From NCBI GenBank assembly GCA_026418015.1, contig JAOACE010000013.1, forward strand, positions 434,001 to 498,000: DNA of 64,000 nt, given 5' to 3'. Under the pieces are notes generated by a model. The model was not told where the DNA came from. It saw only the letters and a list, made by a program, of their open reading frames with translations, and searched no databases. Positions 32,347 to 42,912 of the stretch are shown here, piece after piece. A program made the position numbers and the translations under genes. This DNA is from Leptospiraceae bacterium (GTDB taxonomy: Bacteria > Spirochaetota > Leptospiria > Leptospirales > Leptonemataceae). Every line of letters begins with the position of its first letter. Position 1 is the first letter of the stretch.

Positions 32347-34976
32347 TAAACAAAAATTACCTTTGGAAGAGTGGGATTTTTTTTGCATTGTTTTTAACCT
32401 TACCTATTCATGCTCAGACTTACAATATTTTCGATAATAAACCAAACCCGGGTTATGTATTAAAAGATTGGAAGGCGCGCATAGGTTCAATTACAACAAA
32501 AGAGGGAAAACCCTTCTATATTCCGGATTATGATAAAAACAATCAATACTTAAAAGATTTTAATACCGAAGAATGGAAGTCGATAAAAATACCTTTTGAA
32601 TTCAAAAAAATTGGGGGGAATTCAAAACTATTTAGTATATCTTTACTGCATGAATTTAACTTAGAAAAAATAAACCTAAACCCCAATAAGGAACTATCTC
32701 TACATATACCATATTTTAACATGAACCTAGAAATTTATCTAAATGGTAATAAGCTTGCTGAATTGGGTAAAATAGATTTAGAAAGACAAACTTATTTATC
32801 TACTGGGTTTAGAAGGCATACAATTGTTAAACTACCTCAGGAACTATTAAAAGAAAATAATCAGCTAATCCTCGTATTATATGCTGTTTATCCCGATATG
32901 GTTCGTTTGGATGATACTTTGGATGATGTTCACTTAGAGATTAATTATTACGAAGAACATTTAAAAGTATATAACGAAACCATTTCGTTTATGCTTTTAT
33001 TCTTGTATTTTTTTGTTGGTGCATATCATTTTTTATTGTATGTAAAAAGACCTAAGGAGCGATATAACCTATGGTTTGGTTTGTTCTCTTTGTTTTTATC
33101 GTTATATTATATTGTTCGAACCACCTATGTTTATTATCTTGCTCAAACTTTGAATCTAGATAGCTTTTTTATCACAAAGTTGGATTATTCGTTTGTTTTT
33201 GCAGCATCTTTATGGGCTTTATTGTTCTTCGAAGAGTTTCATTATTCAAAGTTAACAAAATTTGCTTTAGGTGTATCCGCTCTTATTTCTTTTTATATAG
33301 TAATTATCTGGTTTTTTTCTTATTATTTTGCATCAGAAATTTTAAGCTATTGGCAAAAAACAGCATTAATTGTTATGTTATATTCTGTTGGTATAGTTGT
33401 TTATTATGCTACAAAAAAGAAGAATCAAGATTCGCGTAGGTTAGTTATTGGAATGTTAATAATGGCAATAACGATTACTTGGGATATACTAGGTGCAATG
33501 AATATTGGATTACAAAACTATCAGTTAGCACGATATGGTTTTTTTGCTTTTGTAATGGGAATTGCAACTGTTCTTGCTAACAAATTTTTGCGTGTTTATC
33601 GAGAAGTAGAGGAATTAAATTTACACTTAGAAGAAAAGGTAAAAGAAAGAACAAGAGAGTTGCAGCAATCATTAGAACAAATCCAAAAATTAAAAGAACA
33701 ACAAGATGGAGATTATTTCTTAACATCTCTTTTAATAAAACCTTTGATGATAGAAAGCATACATTCAGAAGTTATTGCAATCGAAAGTTTTATTAAAGAA
33801 AAAAAGGAATTTCAATTTCGAAATTGGAAAAGGGAAATTGGTGGAGATATAAATATAGTCCAGGATATTACGTTAAAAAACAAACCTTATGTATTTATTT
33901 TTAATGGTGATGCAATGGGGAAATCCTTACAAGGTGCTGGTGGAGCTCTGGTTGCTGGTGTGATCATCAAAGCGATATTAACAAGGACTTTGCTTTATCC
34001 AGAATATCAGAATAGTTTTCCAGAAAAATGGTTAAAAGAATTGTTTATAGAGATCCATAAGGTTTTCGAATCTTTTGATTGTTCTATGCTTTTGTCTGGA
34101 TTTTTGGGGTTGATGGAAGAATTTACTGGAACTCTATATTTTATCTACGCAGAGCATCCTTATCCAGTGTTGTATAGGAATGGCAAGGCAGAATTTTTAG
34201 ACAATACTACGGAGTTTCGAAAATTTGGAACCCCAGGTGTATTAGGAAAGGTCTATATCCTAGTAAAAAAATTAGAACCAAATGATGTAATATTTATTGG
34301 ATCTGATGGTAAGGATGATCTTATTTTAGAAAGCAATGGTCAAGAAATTATTAACGAAGACGAAACTTTATTTTTAAGGTTGGTAGAACGTGCGGAAGGA
34401 AATTTAGAAAAACTTGTTCAAGAAATTCAGAATACGGGAAAACTAATGGATGATATTTCTATCATAAGAGCATCGTATAAAGAAGGAGAATTAGGTAATA
34501 CAGAAGAAAACATTAAACCAGAAGAAAAAAGAACCATTATAGAACGAATAAAATATTTAATCCATAAAGAAGATTGGCAACAGCTAAAAAGTTACTTAGA
34601 AGATATAAACAAAAAATATTACAATTTAGAATTTGTTCAGCGAGAGCTTATCAATGCTTATTACATATTAGAACAGTATGCAAAGGTTATTAGCGAAGGT
34701 GAACAATATTTAGAAGCATATCCTTACAACAACGATATTTTGTATAAAGTTTCGCGTGCATATTTAATTACGAAGAATTACGAAAAAGCATTGGAGTTAG
34801 CAGAAAGATTAGATTTAAGAGATCCAAAACACATATCGAATTTATTTACGTTAGTGAATTGTTATAATTTATTAGATCAAAGAAAAAAAGCAATCAAGGC
34901 ATTAAACCGACTGATAGATCTTGCACCAGACAAAGAAGAAACAAAACGTCTAAGAACCATCATATTAGGATATTAA
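32343..34976 (+). CDS. 7TMR-DISM-type sensor with SpoIIE-type PP2C domain and C-terminal TPR
   Basis: Signal peptide, extracellular domain, 7 TM helices, coiled coil, GGDINIVQDI..NGDAMGKSLQGAGGALV..GSDGKDDL, TPR-like tail. ATGA overlap with helicase gene. Confidence 0.75.
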   Translation: MINKNYLWKSGIFFALFLTLPIHAQTYNIFDNKPNPGYVLKDWKARIGSITTKEGKPFYIPDYDKNNQYLKDFNTEEWKSIKIPFEFKKIGGNSKLFSISLLHEFNLEKINLNPNKELSLHIPYFNMNLEIYLNGNKLAELGKIDLERQTYLSTGFRRHTIVKLPQELLKENNQLILVLYAVYPDMVRLDDTLDDVHLEINYYEEHLKVYNETISFMLLFLYFFVGAYHFLLYVKRPKERYNLWFGLFSLFLSLYYIVRTTYVYYLAQTLNLDSFFITKLDYSFVFAASLWALLFFEEFHYSKLTKFALGVSALISFYIVIIWFFSYYFASEILSYWQKTALIVMLYSVGIVVYYATKKKNQDSRRLVIGMLIMAITITWDILGAMNIGLQNYQLARYGFFAFVMGIATVLANKFLRVYREVEELNLHLEEKVKERTRELQQSLEQIQKLKEQQDGDYFLTSLLIKPLMIESIHSEVIAIESFIKEKKEFQFRNWKREIGGDINIVQDITLKNKPYVFIFNGDAMGKSLQGAGGALVAGVIIKAILTRTLLYPEYQNSFPEKWLKELFIEIHKVFESFDCSMLLSGFLGLMEEFTGTLYFIYAEHPYPVLYRNGKAEFLDNTTEFRKFGTPGVLGKVYILVKKLEPNDVIFIGSDGKDDLILESNGQEIINEDETLFLRLVERAEGNLEKLVQEIQNTGKLMDDISIIRASYKEGELGNTEENIKPEEKRTIIERIKYLIHKEDWQQLKSYLEDINKKYYNLEFVQRELINAYYILEQYAKVISEGEQYLEAYPYNNDILYKVSRAYLITKNYEKALELAERLDLRDPKHISNLFTLVNCYNLLDQRKKAIKALNRLIDLAPDKEETKRLRTIILGY

Positions 34977-35001
34977 GAAATATTTATAAATAAAAAAATA
35001 A

Positions 35002-36162
35002 TTAAAAAATAGGATTTAATCCCAAATGTCTTGCTATTACAATTCTTTGTATTTCTGATGTACCTTCTCCTATTTGTAGTAATCTTTGATCTCTGTAAAA
35101 ACGTTCGATTTCGTATTCCTTCATTAATCCATAGCCACCATGAATTTGTACAGCTTCGTCTGCCACCTCTTTTGCTACTTCGGAACAATATAGTTTTGCC
35201 ATGGCAGCTTCCATCGAGAAAGGCTTTTTGTTATCTTTTAACCAACAAGCTTTGTATAAAAGATTTCTTGCAGTTTCTATTTTTACAGCCATATCTGCAA
35301 GTTTAAAGGAAATTGCCTGAAAGTTTGCAATAGGTTTTCCGAATTGTTCGCGTTGTTTTGCATATTTTAACGCTAATTCAAAAGCACCTTGTGCACAACC
35401 TAATCCCATTGCTGCTATGGCTAATCGACCAGAATCTAATGTAGAAAGCATGATTTTGGAACCTTCTCCTAATTTTCCTAAGATATTTTCTTCTGGAACA
35501 CAACAATCTTCGAAAAATAATTCTGATGTGTTGGATGCTCTCCACATCAATTTTCCCTTCATCGTTCTGGTAGAAAAACCCGGTGTACCTTTTTCTACCA
35601 GAAAGCAGGTATATTCCTTTTTTTCGGAATTGGGATCACTTCCACTTACTGCTTGAACAGTAGCACCTATTGTTAGTGGTGTATCTCCATTAGTGATAAA
35701 GGTTTTTTGACCATTAATAATGTAGCAGTTATCTTTTTTTTTCGCGATAGTTTTAGTCCCACGAGAATCCGATCCAGCACCTGGTTCTGTTAAACCAAAT
35801 GCCCAAAGATATCCATTACATATTTTTGGAAGATATTTTTCCTTTTGTTGTTTATTACCAAAATTAAAAATGGGACCTGTTCCCAAAGAATTATGAGCAG
35901 CAACAGTTGCAGCATGCGAACCATCAACGCGAGCGATTTCTTCGACAATCAATATATACGAAAGATAATCTAAACCCATTCCCCCATATTCTTCGGATAC
36001 CGTAATTCCTAAAAACCCCAATTCTGCCATTTGTTTGGTGATTTCTACCGAAAATTCTTCTTTTTCGTCTAATTCTTTAGCTTTTGGTTTTATTACACCT
36101 TCCGCGAATTCTCTTGCTAAGTTTTTTATTTTTAAATGTTCTTCGCTTAATTCAAAATTCAT
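35002..36162 (-). CDS. Acyl-CoA dehydrogenase
   Basis: LGFLGITVSEEYGGMGLDYLSYILIVEEIARVDGSHA; WAFGLTEPGAGSDSRGTKTIA; IHGGYGLMKEYEIERFYRDQRLLQIGEGTSEIQR. Confidence 0.93.
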   Translation of the reverse strand: MNFELSEEHLKIKNLAREFAEGVIKPKAKELDEKEEFSVEITKQMAELGFLGITVSEEYGGMGLDYLSYILIVEEIARVDGSHAATVAAHNSLGTGPIFNFGNKQQKEKYLPKICNGYLWAFGLTEPGAGSDSRGTKTIAKKKDNCYIINGQKTFITNGDTPLTIGATVQAVSGSDPNSEKKEYTCFLVEKGTPGFSTRTMKGKLMWRASNTSELFFEDCCVPEENILGKLGEGSKIMLSTLDSGRLAIAAMGLGCAQGAFELALKYAKQREQFGKPIANFQAISFKLADMAVKIETARNLLYKACWLKDNKKPFSMEAAMAKLYCSEVAKEVADEAVQIHGGYGLMKEYEIERFYRDQRLLQIGEGTSEIQRIVIARHLGLNPIF

Positions 36163-36166
36163 ACGA

Positions 36167-37981
36167 CTACTCCGATATTGTATTTAATAAATGTTTAGGA
36201 ATTTTGATTTTTTGGTTCAAAAATGCCTGTGCGATTGTTTTGCCTTGTGCATCAATTTGTAGGGAACGTGTTCCTCCACCTTCTAAACTTTCTTCTAGAA
36301 TAAAATTAAAAGCTTCTAAGTTTGGAATTTCGTATCTTAATACTCTTCCTTTGCAGATTTCTCGAAATAAGAATTTTATATAATCCGCTGTTAAAACCTC
36401 TTTTAAAAATTCATAGATAGCTCTACTTCTTGCAATAATTCCTAAGTTGATTTTATCGCCTTTGTCGCCACTTCTCGCTAGACATATTTCGTAAAAATGA
36501 ACTTCGGTTAAATTATGTTGATTTTTGTACAAAAAATCAAAGTTTAAATTGATGCTATTATGTGAGCTTGTTTGTGGTTTTGTTGGAACCAATTCTTTTT
36601 CGTATTGATGTTCGATAGATACATTCCAATAAGTCTTCTCTGGGTTTAGAAAAAGAAGTTTCGGTTCTATTTTCTTTTTTTCTATTAGAGTGGGATAGTA
36701 AGCAATCACTTCGCTTATTTTTTGCCTTCCACCAGTATAAGAAATACCTGGTGGGCCACTAAGAATTAGAGAGGGAATCTTTCTTGTAAATTCGTCTAGT
36801 TTATCTTGATCATAATCGTGAGCATAAAAACGTAATAAAATTTCGTTTGCTTCGTTAAAAGAAATTAGGTTTTTATGACAACTATTATAACCAATCAGAG
36901 AAACGTTAAACCGATAGAATTCTTTCGAAAGCTTGTTCAAAAGCATTTCTTCTAGTATCTTTGCTTTTTGTATAGCTTTCGGACCAGAAACAATTAAATC
37001 GCCGAAGACCTTATAACCATCATGATAACCCATAGAAACTTTGTAGTATTTGGTAGGTGGTTTGCCTTTGATACTCTTAAAAAAAACTTCATTGTCGTTT
37101 TTTTCTTGAATGTGAATAGAATTAAAATCTGCTATAACATCTGGTGAAATATAATTATAAGGGTCTTCGATTTCGTAGAGAAGTTGTTCTCGAACCGTAT
37201 CTTTATTAATTATACCTCCAGTATTTTTATGTTTTTTTAGAATAAAAGTGCCATCAGGAAAGGCTTCTATCAATGGGTATCCTATGTTCCAGTCTTGAAT
37301 GAAATGCCAATCGGTAAAGTTTCCTCCTGTGGATTGTGTTCCACACTCGATCAAGTGTCCAGCAACAAGAGAGCTTGCAAGTTTATCCCAATCGTTATCT
37401 TGCCAGTCGAATTCATATATCATCGGTGCCATAACAAGACTTGCATCCGACACCCTGCCAGTAATGATGATGTTTGCATGATTTTTTAGTGCTTCTACGA
37501 TTGCTTTTGCACCAAAATAAACATTTGCAATTTGTAGATTCTTACGAATATCGTTGAATTGAACCTTAGGATTATCTAAGTTTGTGAATTCTTGATCGTT
37601 ATAAAAATCAATGTTGGGAAGGATGTTGTCTCCGTAAATTACAGCAATTTTGATTTTTTCTTCTAAATGATGTTTTTTTAATATATCCAAAATCTTTTCT
37701 CCACAGGCTATTGGATTTAATCCTCCAGCATTTGTGATTATTTTTACGTTGTTTTTTAAGATTAAATCTAGGTTGTTTTGGACTTGTAAGACAAAATCGG
37801 GAATGTAACCTGCTCCTGGATTTTTTAATTGCTGTTTGCGAAGAATGCTCATCGTAACTTCTGCTAAGTAATCGAGCGTTAGGTAGTGAAGTTTTCCGCT
37901 TTCGAGCTGTTTTCTAAAAGCATCAAAATCATCACCCCAAAAACCGCCAGCATTGCCTATTATAATGCTATTGTTTTGCAT
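36167..37981 (-). CDS. Acyclic terpene utilization AtuA-family (DUF1446) protein
   Basis: IIGNAGGFWGDDFDAFRKQL; ITGRVSDASLVMAPMIYEF; GDKGDKINLGIIARS; paired with acyl-CoA dehydrogenase. Confidence 0.8.
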   Translation of the reverse strand: MQNNSIIIGNAGGFWGDDFDAFRKQLESGKLHYLTLDYLAEVTMSILRKQQLKNPGAGYIPDFVLQVQNNLDLILKNNVKIITNAGGLNPIACGEKILDILKKHHLEEKIKIAVIYGDNILPNIDFYNDQEFTNLDNPKVQFNDIRKNLQIANVYFGAKAIVEALKNHANIIITGRVSDASLVMAPMIYEFDWQDNDWDKLASSLVAGHLIECGTQSTGGNFTDWHFIQDWNIGYPLIEAFPDGTFILKKHKNTGGIINKDTVREQLLYEIEDPYNYISPDVIADFNSIHIQEKNDNEVFFKSIKGKPPTKYYKVSMGYHDGYKVFGDLIVSGPKAIQKAKILEEMLLNKLSKEFYRFNVSLIGYNSCHKNLISFNEANEILLRFYAHDYDQDKLDEFTRKIPSLILSGPPGISYTGGRQKISEVIAYYPTLIEKKKIEPKLLFLNPEKTYWNVSIEHQYEKELVPTKPQTSSHNSINLNFDFLYKNQHNLTEVHFYEICLARSGDKGDKINLGIIARSRAIYEFLKEVLTADYIKFLFREICKGRVLRYEIPNLEAFNFILEESLEGGGTRSLQIDAQGKTIAQAFLNQKIKIPKHLLNTISE

Positions 37982-38059
37982 AAATTTAGTTTAATGTTTA
38001 ACTATTACAATTCAAATTAACATTCTAGAAATTACAAGCATTTTTTGAACTTTATACAA

Positions 38060-39319
38060 TCATTGAATCAAATCTTCGCCTACGTCATATGGTCTTACAA
38101 TAGGTTTAGTTAAATTTTTACACTCTTCGAGTAAGATTTGGATTTCTCGTTTCATTTTTGATGTTAGTTCTTTAACAGCATTTTTTTTGGATTTTTGGTA
38201 TTCTGGATAATGTTCCTTAATTGAAATAACAGGCCTAAACCTTACAACGGCTTTTCTTGGCCGAAATTTAGATTCTCCAAAAAGATATTCTTCGAAATGT
38301 TTTAGCCATTCGTACATCCGTTCTGCGGTTGGGTAAGAAATCAAATATTCGGTATGAATACTAATAAAATTATAAGCTTTAAGACATTCTCTCTTCATCC
38401 ATTCTAGTTCGTTTGGAGTAATTTTGGGTAATCGTGGATCAGGATATTGTACTGTGATCATTTCAGCAATGGAAAGCAAATATCGCAATTTATCTATTGC
38501 ATGTGTGTCTTTATTGTACCCAGTAATTTTAAGTTTTTCTGCTACATTATCTAATATTTGATGGCGGATTCTTCCAATTCGATAATCCCATCCTTTATCT
38601 ATTTCTGGAAGAATTTGGTATGTCTTTTCTGCTTGTTCTAATAACACTCTTCCGATGGTTAAAAATCTTCTAAGTAAATTTTTATTTTTTGGATCAATTC
38701 CTAATTGAGCTTCTATCTTTTTTAAAGATTGGTGTAGTTCGCCTTTTATCTGGGCATCTGTACCTTTCATAATGTATTTTACAAAAGCTGGTAAGATAAC
38801 AATGTCTTCGTTTGGTTCAGATTTGATTACATCTTCGTAAGCCCAAAAAGCTAGTTGCGCAATACCAGGCTGGAATGGCATTAAATGATCGTTTTCTCCG
38901 CTAGTTGGTTCACCTTCTGGAAAGAGTACTAACTTTCCTTGGGGATTCGATAAAATTTTTCTTGCTGTTCGAATGGATTCTTTATCAGAAGCTCCGGGAA
39001 GAACAGAAAACGCTCCTACATTTTGGATGAATTTTCCGACAAGTCCATTTCCCCAATCAAATACTTGTCGCGATGCCATGTAATTAAATCGACTTCCCAT
39101 TACATTAGCAACATAATAAGCTACAATTGGTTCTGTTGTTGTTGGGTGGTTGCTTGCATAAATCAATCTTTTATTCCTTAATGTTCTTAGATATTGTCTA
39201 TCTTCTGATGAAATTTCGATCTCTTCTAAGTTTTGTATCAGTTTTGCTAAGATAGGAAAAGAAATATCTAATGTCCATAGTAAAGGCAAACTAAATCCTG
39301 GTGGTATAAAAGGTTCCAT
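38060..39319 (-). CDS. PlsC-type 1-acyl-glycerol-phosphate acyltransferase-like
   Basis: YASNHPTTTEPIVA; VGAFSVLPG; LVLFPEGEPTSG. Confidence 0.75.
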   Translation of the reverse strand: MEPFIPPGFSLPLLWTLDISFPILAKLIQNLEEIEISSEDRQYLRTLRNKRLIYASNHPTTTEPIVAYYVANVMGSRFNYMASRQVFDWGNGLVGKFIQNVGAFSVLPGASDKESIRTARKILSNPQGKLVLFPEGEPTSGENDHLMPFQPGIAQLAFWAYEDVIKSEPNEDIVILPAFVKYIMKGTDAQIKGELHQSLKKIEAQLGIDPKNKNLLRRFLTIGRVLLEQAEKTYQILPEIDKGWDYRIGRIRHQILDNVAEKLKITGYNKDTHAIDKLRYLLSIAEMITVQYPDPRLPKITPNELEWMKRECLKAYNFISIHTEYLISYPTAERMYEWLKHFEEYLFGESKFRPRKAVVRFRPVISIKEHYPEYQKSKKNAVKELTSKMKREIQILLEECKNLTKPIVRPYDVGEDLIQ

Positions 39320-39405
39320 TTAATACAATTCTAAAAACAAGTTTAATTCTATCAATCAAAAAATAGTCGACTTTTTAAAAGCAAAAATAAACTTTATTTT
39401 TAATT

Positions 39406-41088
39406 ATGGTAGAAACACTTACAAAACAAAAAAAAGATTTATTTATAAAAGATATCGTTCCTAAATTAGACAATCCTTTCAAAAAACAAGACAAAAAAGA
39501 AATCCCAGTAACACCGTACGATAAAGCATTGTGGATGGGTAAAGAATTGATTGAAAAACCCTTAAAAGGTGGTGGAACATCGCGAATTATCGTTCAACAC
39601 CATAAAAACCGAATGACAGTTTTTGAAAGAATTCAAGTCTTAACCAAAGAATATCCCACTTATTTGTACCAAAACTGGGGTAAGCACTTAGACGGAGCAA
39701 GTATTATAACAGCAATCATCAATATAGATGGAAGAGATGTAGCAATTTATGGACATGATTTTACTAATCGCGCAGGTTCCATGGATGCAACGAATGGAGA
39801 AAAGCTTGCACGTCTGATCTATTTGGCTGGCGAAAAGGGCATTCCTCTTATAGGAATGAATGATTCTGCTGGTGCTTATGTACCTGCAGGTGTAGGTGGA
39901 TTGGATGGATATTCCGAAGCATTCTGTGCTTTAAGAAAAATTTCTGGTGTTGTTCCCAGTATAATGCTTATGTTTGGTTTTAATGCGGGAGGTGGTTCTT
40001 ATCTGCCGCGACAAGGTTCTTTTATGATTCAGCCACAGGATACATTTTTTGGGTTAACAGGTCCACAAGTTGTAAAAGAGGTATTAGGCGAAGATATTAC
40101 TCCGGATGATTTGGGTGGTCCTAAGGTTCATAGTCAAAGTGGTGTTGTCGATATAGTTGCTTCTGACGAGGTAAATGCATTAAGAAAAGCTTTAAGACTT
40201 TTGAAATATATTCCAGATAACAATCGCAGCTTTGCGCCGTATTATCCTACTTCTGATCCTATCGATAGATTTATTTATGAAGAAGATATATTACTAAGAA
40301 AAACATTTAATTCTCCCACAGGTTTTAATACGCCCTTCGACATTACTTTGATGATTCAAAACATCGTAGACCATGGAGAATTTTTTGAAATCCAAAAAAC
40401 ACGAGCAAGAAATTTAATCTGTGCATTTGGGCGAATTGGTGGTCATGTTGTTGGAATAATGGCAAATAATTCTGCTGTTGCAAGTGGTCAAATTGATATT
40501 CATGCTGCATATAAAGGTGCGCGATTTGTTCGTTTTTGTAATTTGTATAATATACCAATGATCTTTTTTGAAGATACAACGGGTTTTCTTCCTGGAAAAG
40601 AACAAGAATCAGGGGGAATTGTTCAAGCAGGTAGAGCATTGTTGGATGCTATTATAGATTTACGAACACCTCGCTTCTTGGTGATTGTTAGAAATGCTTT
40701 TGGTGGTGCTTACGCTTCTTTTAATTCTTATCATGTTGGAGCAGACATGGTTTTTGCTTTTCCAACAGCAAGAGTAGCAGTAATGGGGCCAGCTGGAAGA
40801 GAATTTGTTTATAAAGAAGAGCTAAAAGCTGCACGAGCAGAGGTAAGAAAGCTTATGGCACAAGGAAAACAAGAAGAAGCACAACAACTCTTAGCAAAAA
40901 TCAATAAAGAGTTTTCGGATAGATACGAAGAAGAATTGATGAACCCCAAAGAAGCACTTTCTTTAGGATCTATTTCTCAAATCATTATGCCTGGTGAAAG
41001 TAGAAAAGTTTTAGCAGAGAACCTAAACTTCTATTTAAGACATTATACTCCTTGTCCATTACAAGAACCACAAAGAGAATTTCACTAG
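39406..41088 (+). CDS. Acyl-CoA (propionyl-CoA-like) carboxylase carboxyltransferase beta subunit
   Basis: Crotonase-fold carboxyltransferase: [63 protein letters not shown]. Confidence 0.88.
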   Translation: MVETLTKQKKDLFIKDIVPKLDNPFKKQDKKEIPVTPYDKALWMGKELIEKPLKGGGTSRIIVQHHKNRMTVFERIQVLTKEYPTYLYQNWGKHLDGASIITAIINIDGRDVAIYGHDFTNRAGSMDATNGEKLARLIYLAGEKGIPLIGMNDSAGAYVPAGVGGLDGYSEAFCALRKISGVVPSIMLMFGFNAGGGSYLPRQGSFMIQPQDTFFGLTGPQVVKEVLGEDITPDDLGGPKVHSQSGVVDIVASDEVNALRKALRLLKYIPDNNRSFAPYYPTSDPIDRFIYEEDILLRKTFNSPTGFNTPFDITLMIQNIVDHGEFFEIQKTRARNLICAFGRIGGHVVGIMANNSAVASGQIDIHAAYKGARFVRFCNLYNIPMIFFEDTTGFLPGKEQESGGIVQAGRALLDAIIDLRTPRFLVIVRNAFGGAYASFNSYHVGADMVFAFPTARVAVMGPAGREFVYKEELKAARAEVRKLMAQGKQEEAQQLLAKINKEFSDRYEEELMNPKEALSLGSISQIIMPGESRKVLAENLNFYLRHYTPCPLQEPQREFH

Positions 41089-41092
41089 AAGA

Positions 41093-41734
41093 ATGGCAAT
41101 TTTTGTTACTGGTACAAGCACAGGGGTGGGTAAAACCATTACTTGTGCTTATATGATTAAAAAATATAAAAATATCATAAAAAATTTAAAGTATTGGAAG
41201 CCTATACAAACTGGCTATCCACCTGATGATGACTCTAAAACTGTTCAAATCCTTAGTGAAGTTGACGAAAGCTATATTTTACCTTCTTTAAAGTTTAAAG
41301 AGCCAGTAAGCCCCCATTTTGCAGCAGAACTAGAAAATAAAGAAATTTCTGTCGAACAAATTCTCAACGATTATCATAATTACAAAAAACACTATAAATT
41401 GGTGATTGAAGGGGCAGGCGGCATCATGGTTCCAATTACTCGTAAATATTTATTTGTTGATTTTGTAAAAGATTTAAACATTCCTGTGTTAGTAGTAGTA
41501 AAAAGTATCTTGGGAAGTATCAATCATTCTTTGTTAACAATAGAAGCTCTAAAGAAAAGAAATATATCTATTGTTGGGTTAGTATTTTGTGGAGAACATC
41601 GCGAACCATATTTAGAAGACTCAAGAAAAATTATTAACGAATTATCTAATGTTCCCATTATAAGTTATTTTGATATAAATTCTGATAAACAAATTGACGT
41701 TGATCCTAATAATATCCTGCTCAAATATTTTTAA
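41093..41734 (+). CDS. bioD: Dethiobiotin synthase
   Basis: IFVTGTSTGVGKTITCAYMI; KYWKPIQTGYPPDDDS; VIEGAGGIMVPI. Confidence 0.9.
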   Translation: MAIFVTGTSTGVGKTITCAYMIKKYKNIIKNLKYWKPIQTGYPPDDDSKTVQILSEVDESYILPSLKFKEPVSPHFAAELENKEISVEQILNDYHNYKKHYKLVIEGAGGIMVPITRKYLFVDFVKDLNIPVLVVVKSILGSINHSLLTIEALKKRNISIVGLVFCGEHREPYLEDSRKIINELSNVPIISYFDINSDKQIDVDPNNILLKYF

Positions 41735-41840
41735 TTTGAATTATTTGATTTAAATTTAAAAAAAAATTATTGTAATATTCTTGACAAAAAAAATTAACTG
41801 ATTTTGGTTTAATTAATAAAAAATTGTTGCCTTTTAGACT

Positions 41841-41863
41841 ATTCCTATATAATTTGTAGGAAT
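41841..41863 (+). promoter_or_regulatory. Inverted repeat overlapping a TATAAT box upstream of cysK
   Basis: ATTCCTA (41841-41847) N9 TAGGAAT (41857-41863); spacer contains TATAAT (41848-41853); TTGTTG 18 nt upstream. Confidence 0.65.
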
Positions 41864-41885
41864 ATAAGAAATCAAGGAGATAGGT

Positions 41886-42878
41886 ATGAGAATATATGAA
41901 GATAATTCCTTTTCCATTGGAAATACCCCATTAGTTCGTATAAATAAAATTACAAAAGGTGCTTATGCAACTGTGGTGGCAAAAATAGAAGGTCGAAATC
42001 CGGCTTATTCTGTTAAATGTCGAATTGGTGCAAGTATGATTTGGGATGCAGAGAAAAGAGGCATCTTAAAACCAGGTATGGAAATTGTAGAACCAACTTC
42101 GGGAAATACTGGTATAGCATTAGCATTTGTTGCTGCCGCACGTGGTTATAAATTAACTTTGACAATGCCAGAAAGTATGTCCATTGAGCGAAGAAAGGTC
42201 TTAAAGATCTTAGGTGCAAACCTTGTTTTAACAGATGCAGCAAAAGGAATGAAAGGTGCCATAGAAAAAGCCCAGGAAATAGTGAATAGTGATCCTTCTC
42301 ATTATTTTATGCCCCAACAGTTCGAAAATCCTGCAAATCCTTACATTCACGAAACAACCACAGGTCCAGAAATTTGGAACGATACAGATGGTCAGATCGA
42401 TATATTGGTTTCTGGGGTTGGAACTGGCGGAACAATTACTGGTGTAAGTAGGTTTATCAAAAAAACCAAAGGGAAAAAGATTAAATCTGTTGCAGTAGAA
42501 CCAATTCATTCCCCTGTGATTAGTCAAACATTGCGTGGAGAAACCCCAACACCAGGTCCACATAAAATACAAGGTATTGGTGCAGGTTTTGTTCCTAAGA
42601 ATTTAGATTTATCATTAGTGGACGAGGTGGAAACTGTAAGCAATGACGAAGCAATAGAAATGGCGAAACGTTTAGCACGCGAAGAAGGTATTCTATGCGG
42701 TATTTCTTGTGGTGCTGCTATGGTTGCAGCTTTAAGGCAAGCGCAAAAACCAGAAAACGAAGGAAAACTGATTGTTGTAATCTTACCCGATGCAGCAGAA
42801 AGATATTTATCGAGTGTATTGTTCGAAGGGATGTTTCAAGAAGTTGAGTCTGCAAAAGCAGGTAGCGGTATTCTATAA
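41886..42878 (+). CDS. cysK: Cysteine synthase
   Basis: [56 protein letters not shown]. Confidence 0.92.
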   Translation: MRIYEDNSFSIGNTPLVRINKITKGAYATVVAKIEGRNPAYSVKCRIGASMIWDAEKRGILKPGMEIVEPTSGNTGIALAFVAAARGYKLTLTMPESMSIERRKVLKILGANLVLTDAAKGMKGAIEKAQEIVNSDPSHYFMPQQFENPANPYIHETTTGPEIWNDTDGQIDILVSGVGTGGTITGVSRFIKKTKGKKIKSVAVEPIHSPVISQTLRGETPTPGPHKIQGIGAGFVPKNLDLSLVDEVETVSNDEAIEMAKRLAREEGILCGISCGAAMVAALRQAQKPENEGKLIVVILPDAAERYLSSVLFEGMFQEVESAKAGSGIL

Positions 42879-42883
42879 AAATA

Positions 42884-42908
42884 AAAAAAGGGGATCATCC
42901 CCTTTTTT
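42884..42908. terminator. Bidirectional intrinsic terminator
   Basis: AAAAAAGGGGA TCA TCCCCTTTTTT between convergent cysK and gltA. Confidence 0.88.
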
Positions 42909-42912
42909 ATGA

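Noticed and set aside
40343-40639. Minus-strand ORF of 98 aa inside the carboxyltransferase gene (and similar antisense ORFs at 42228..42572, 51190..51456, 35031..35306, 36084..36383)
   Set aside because: Lie opposite well-identified coding sequence; composition looks like shadow translation and no start signals are evident.
41781-41813. TTGACA upstream of cysK as the main -35
   Set aside because: No good -10 at 16-18 nt; the TTGTTG-N18-TATAAT promoter at 41824-41853 fits better.
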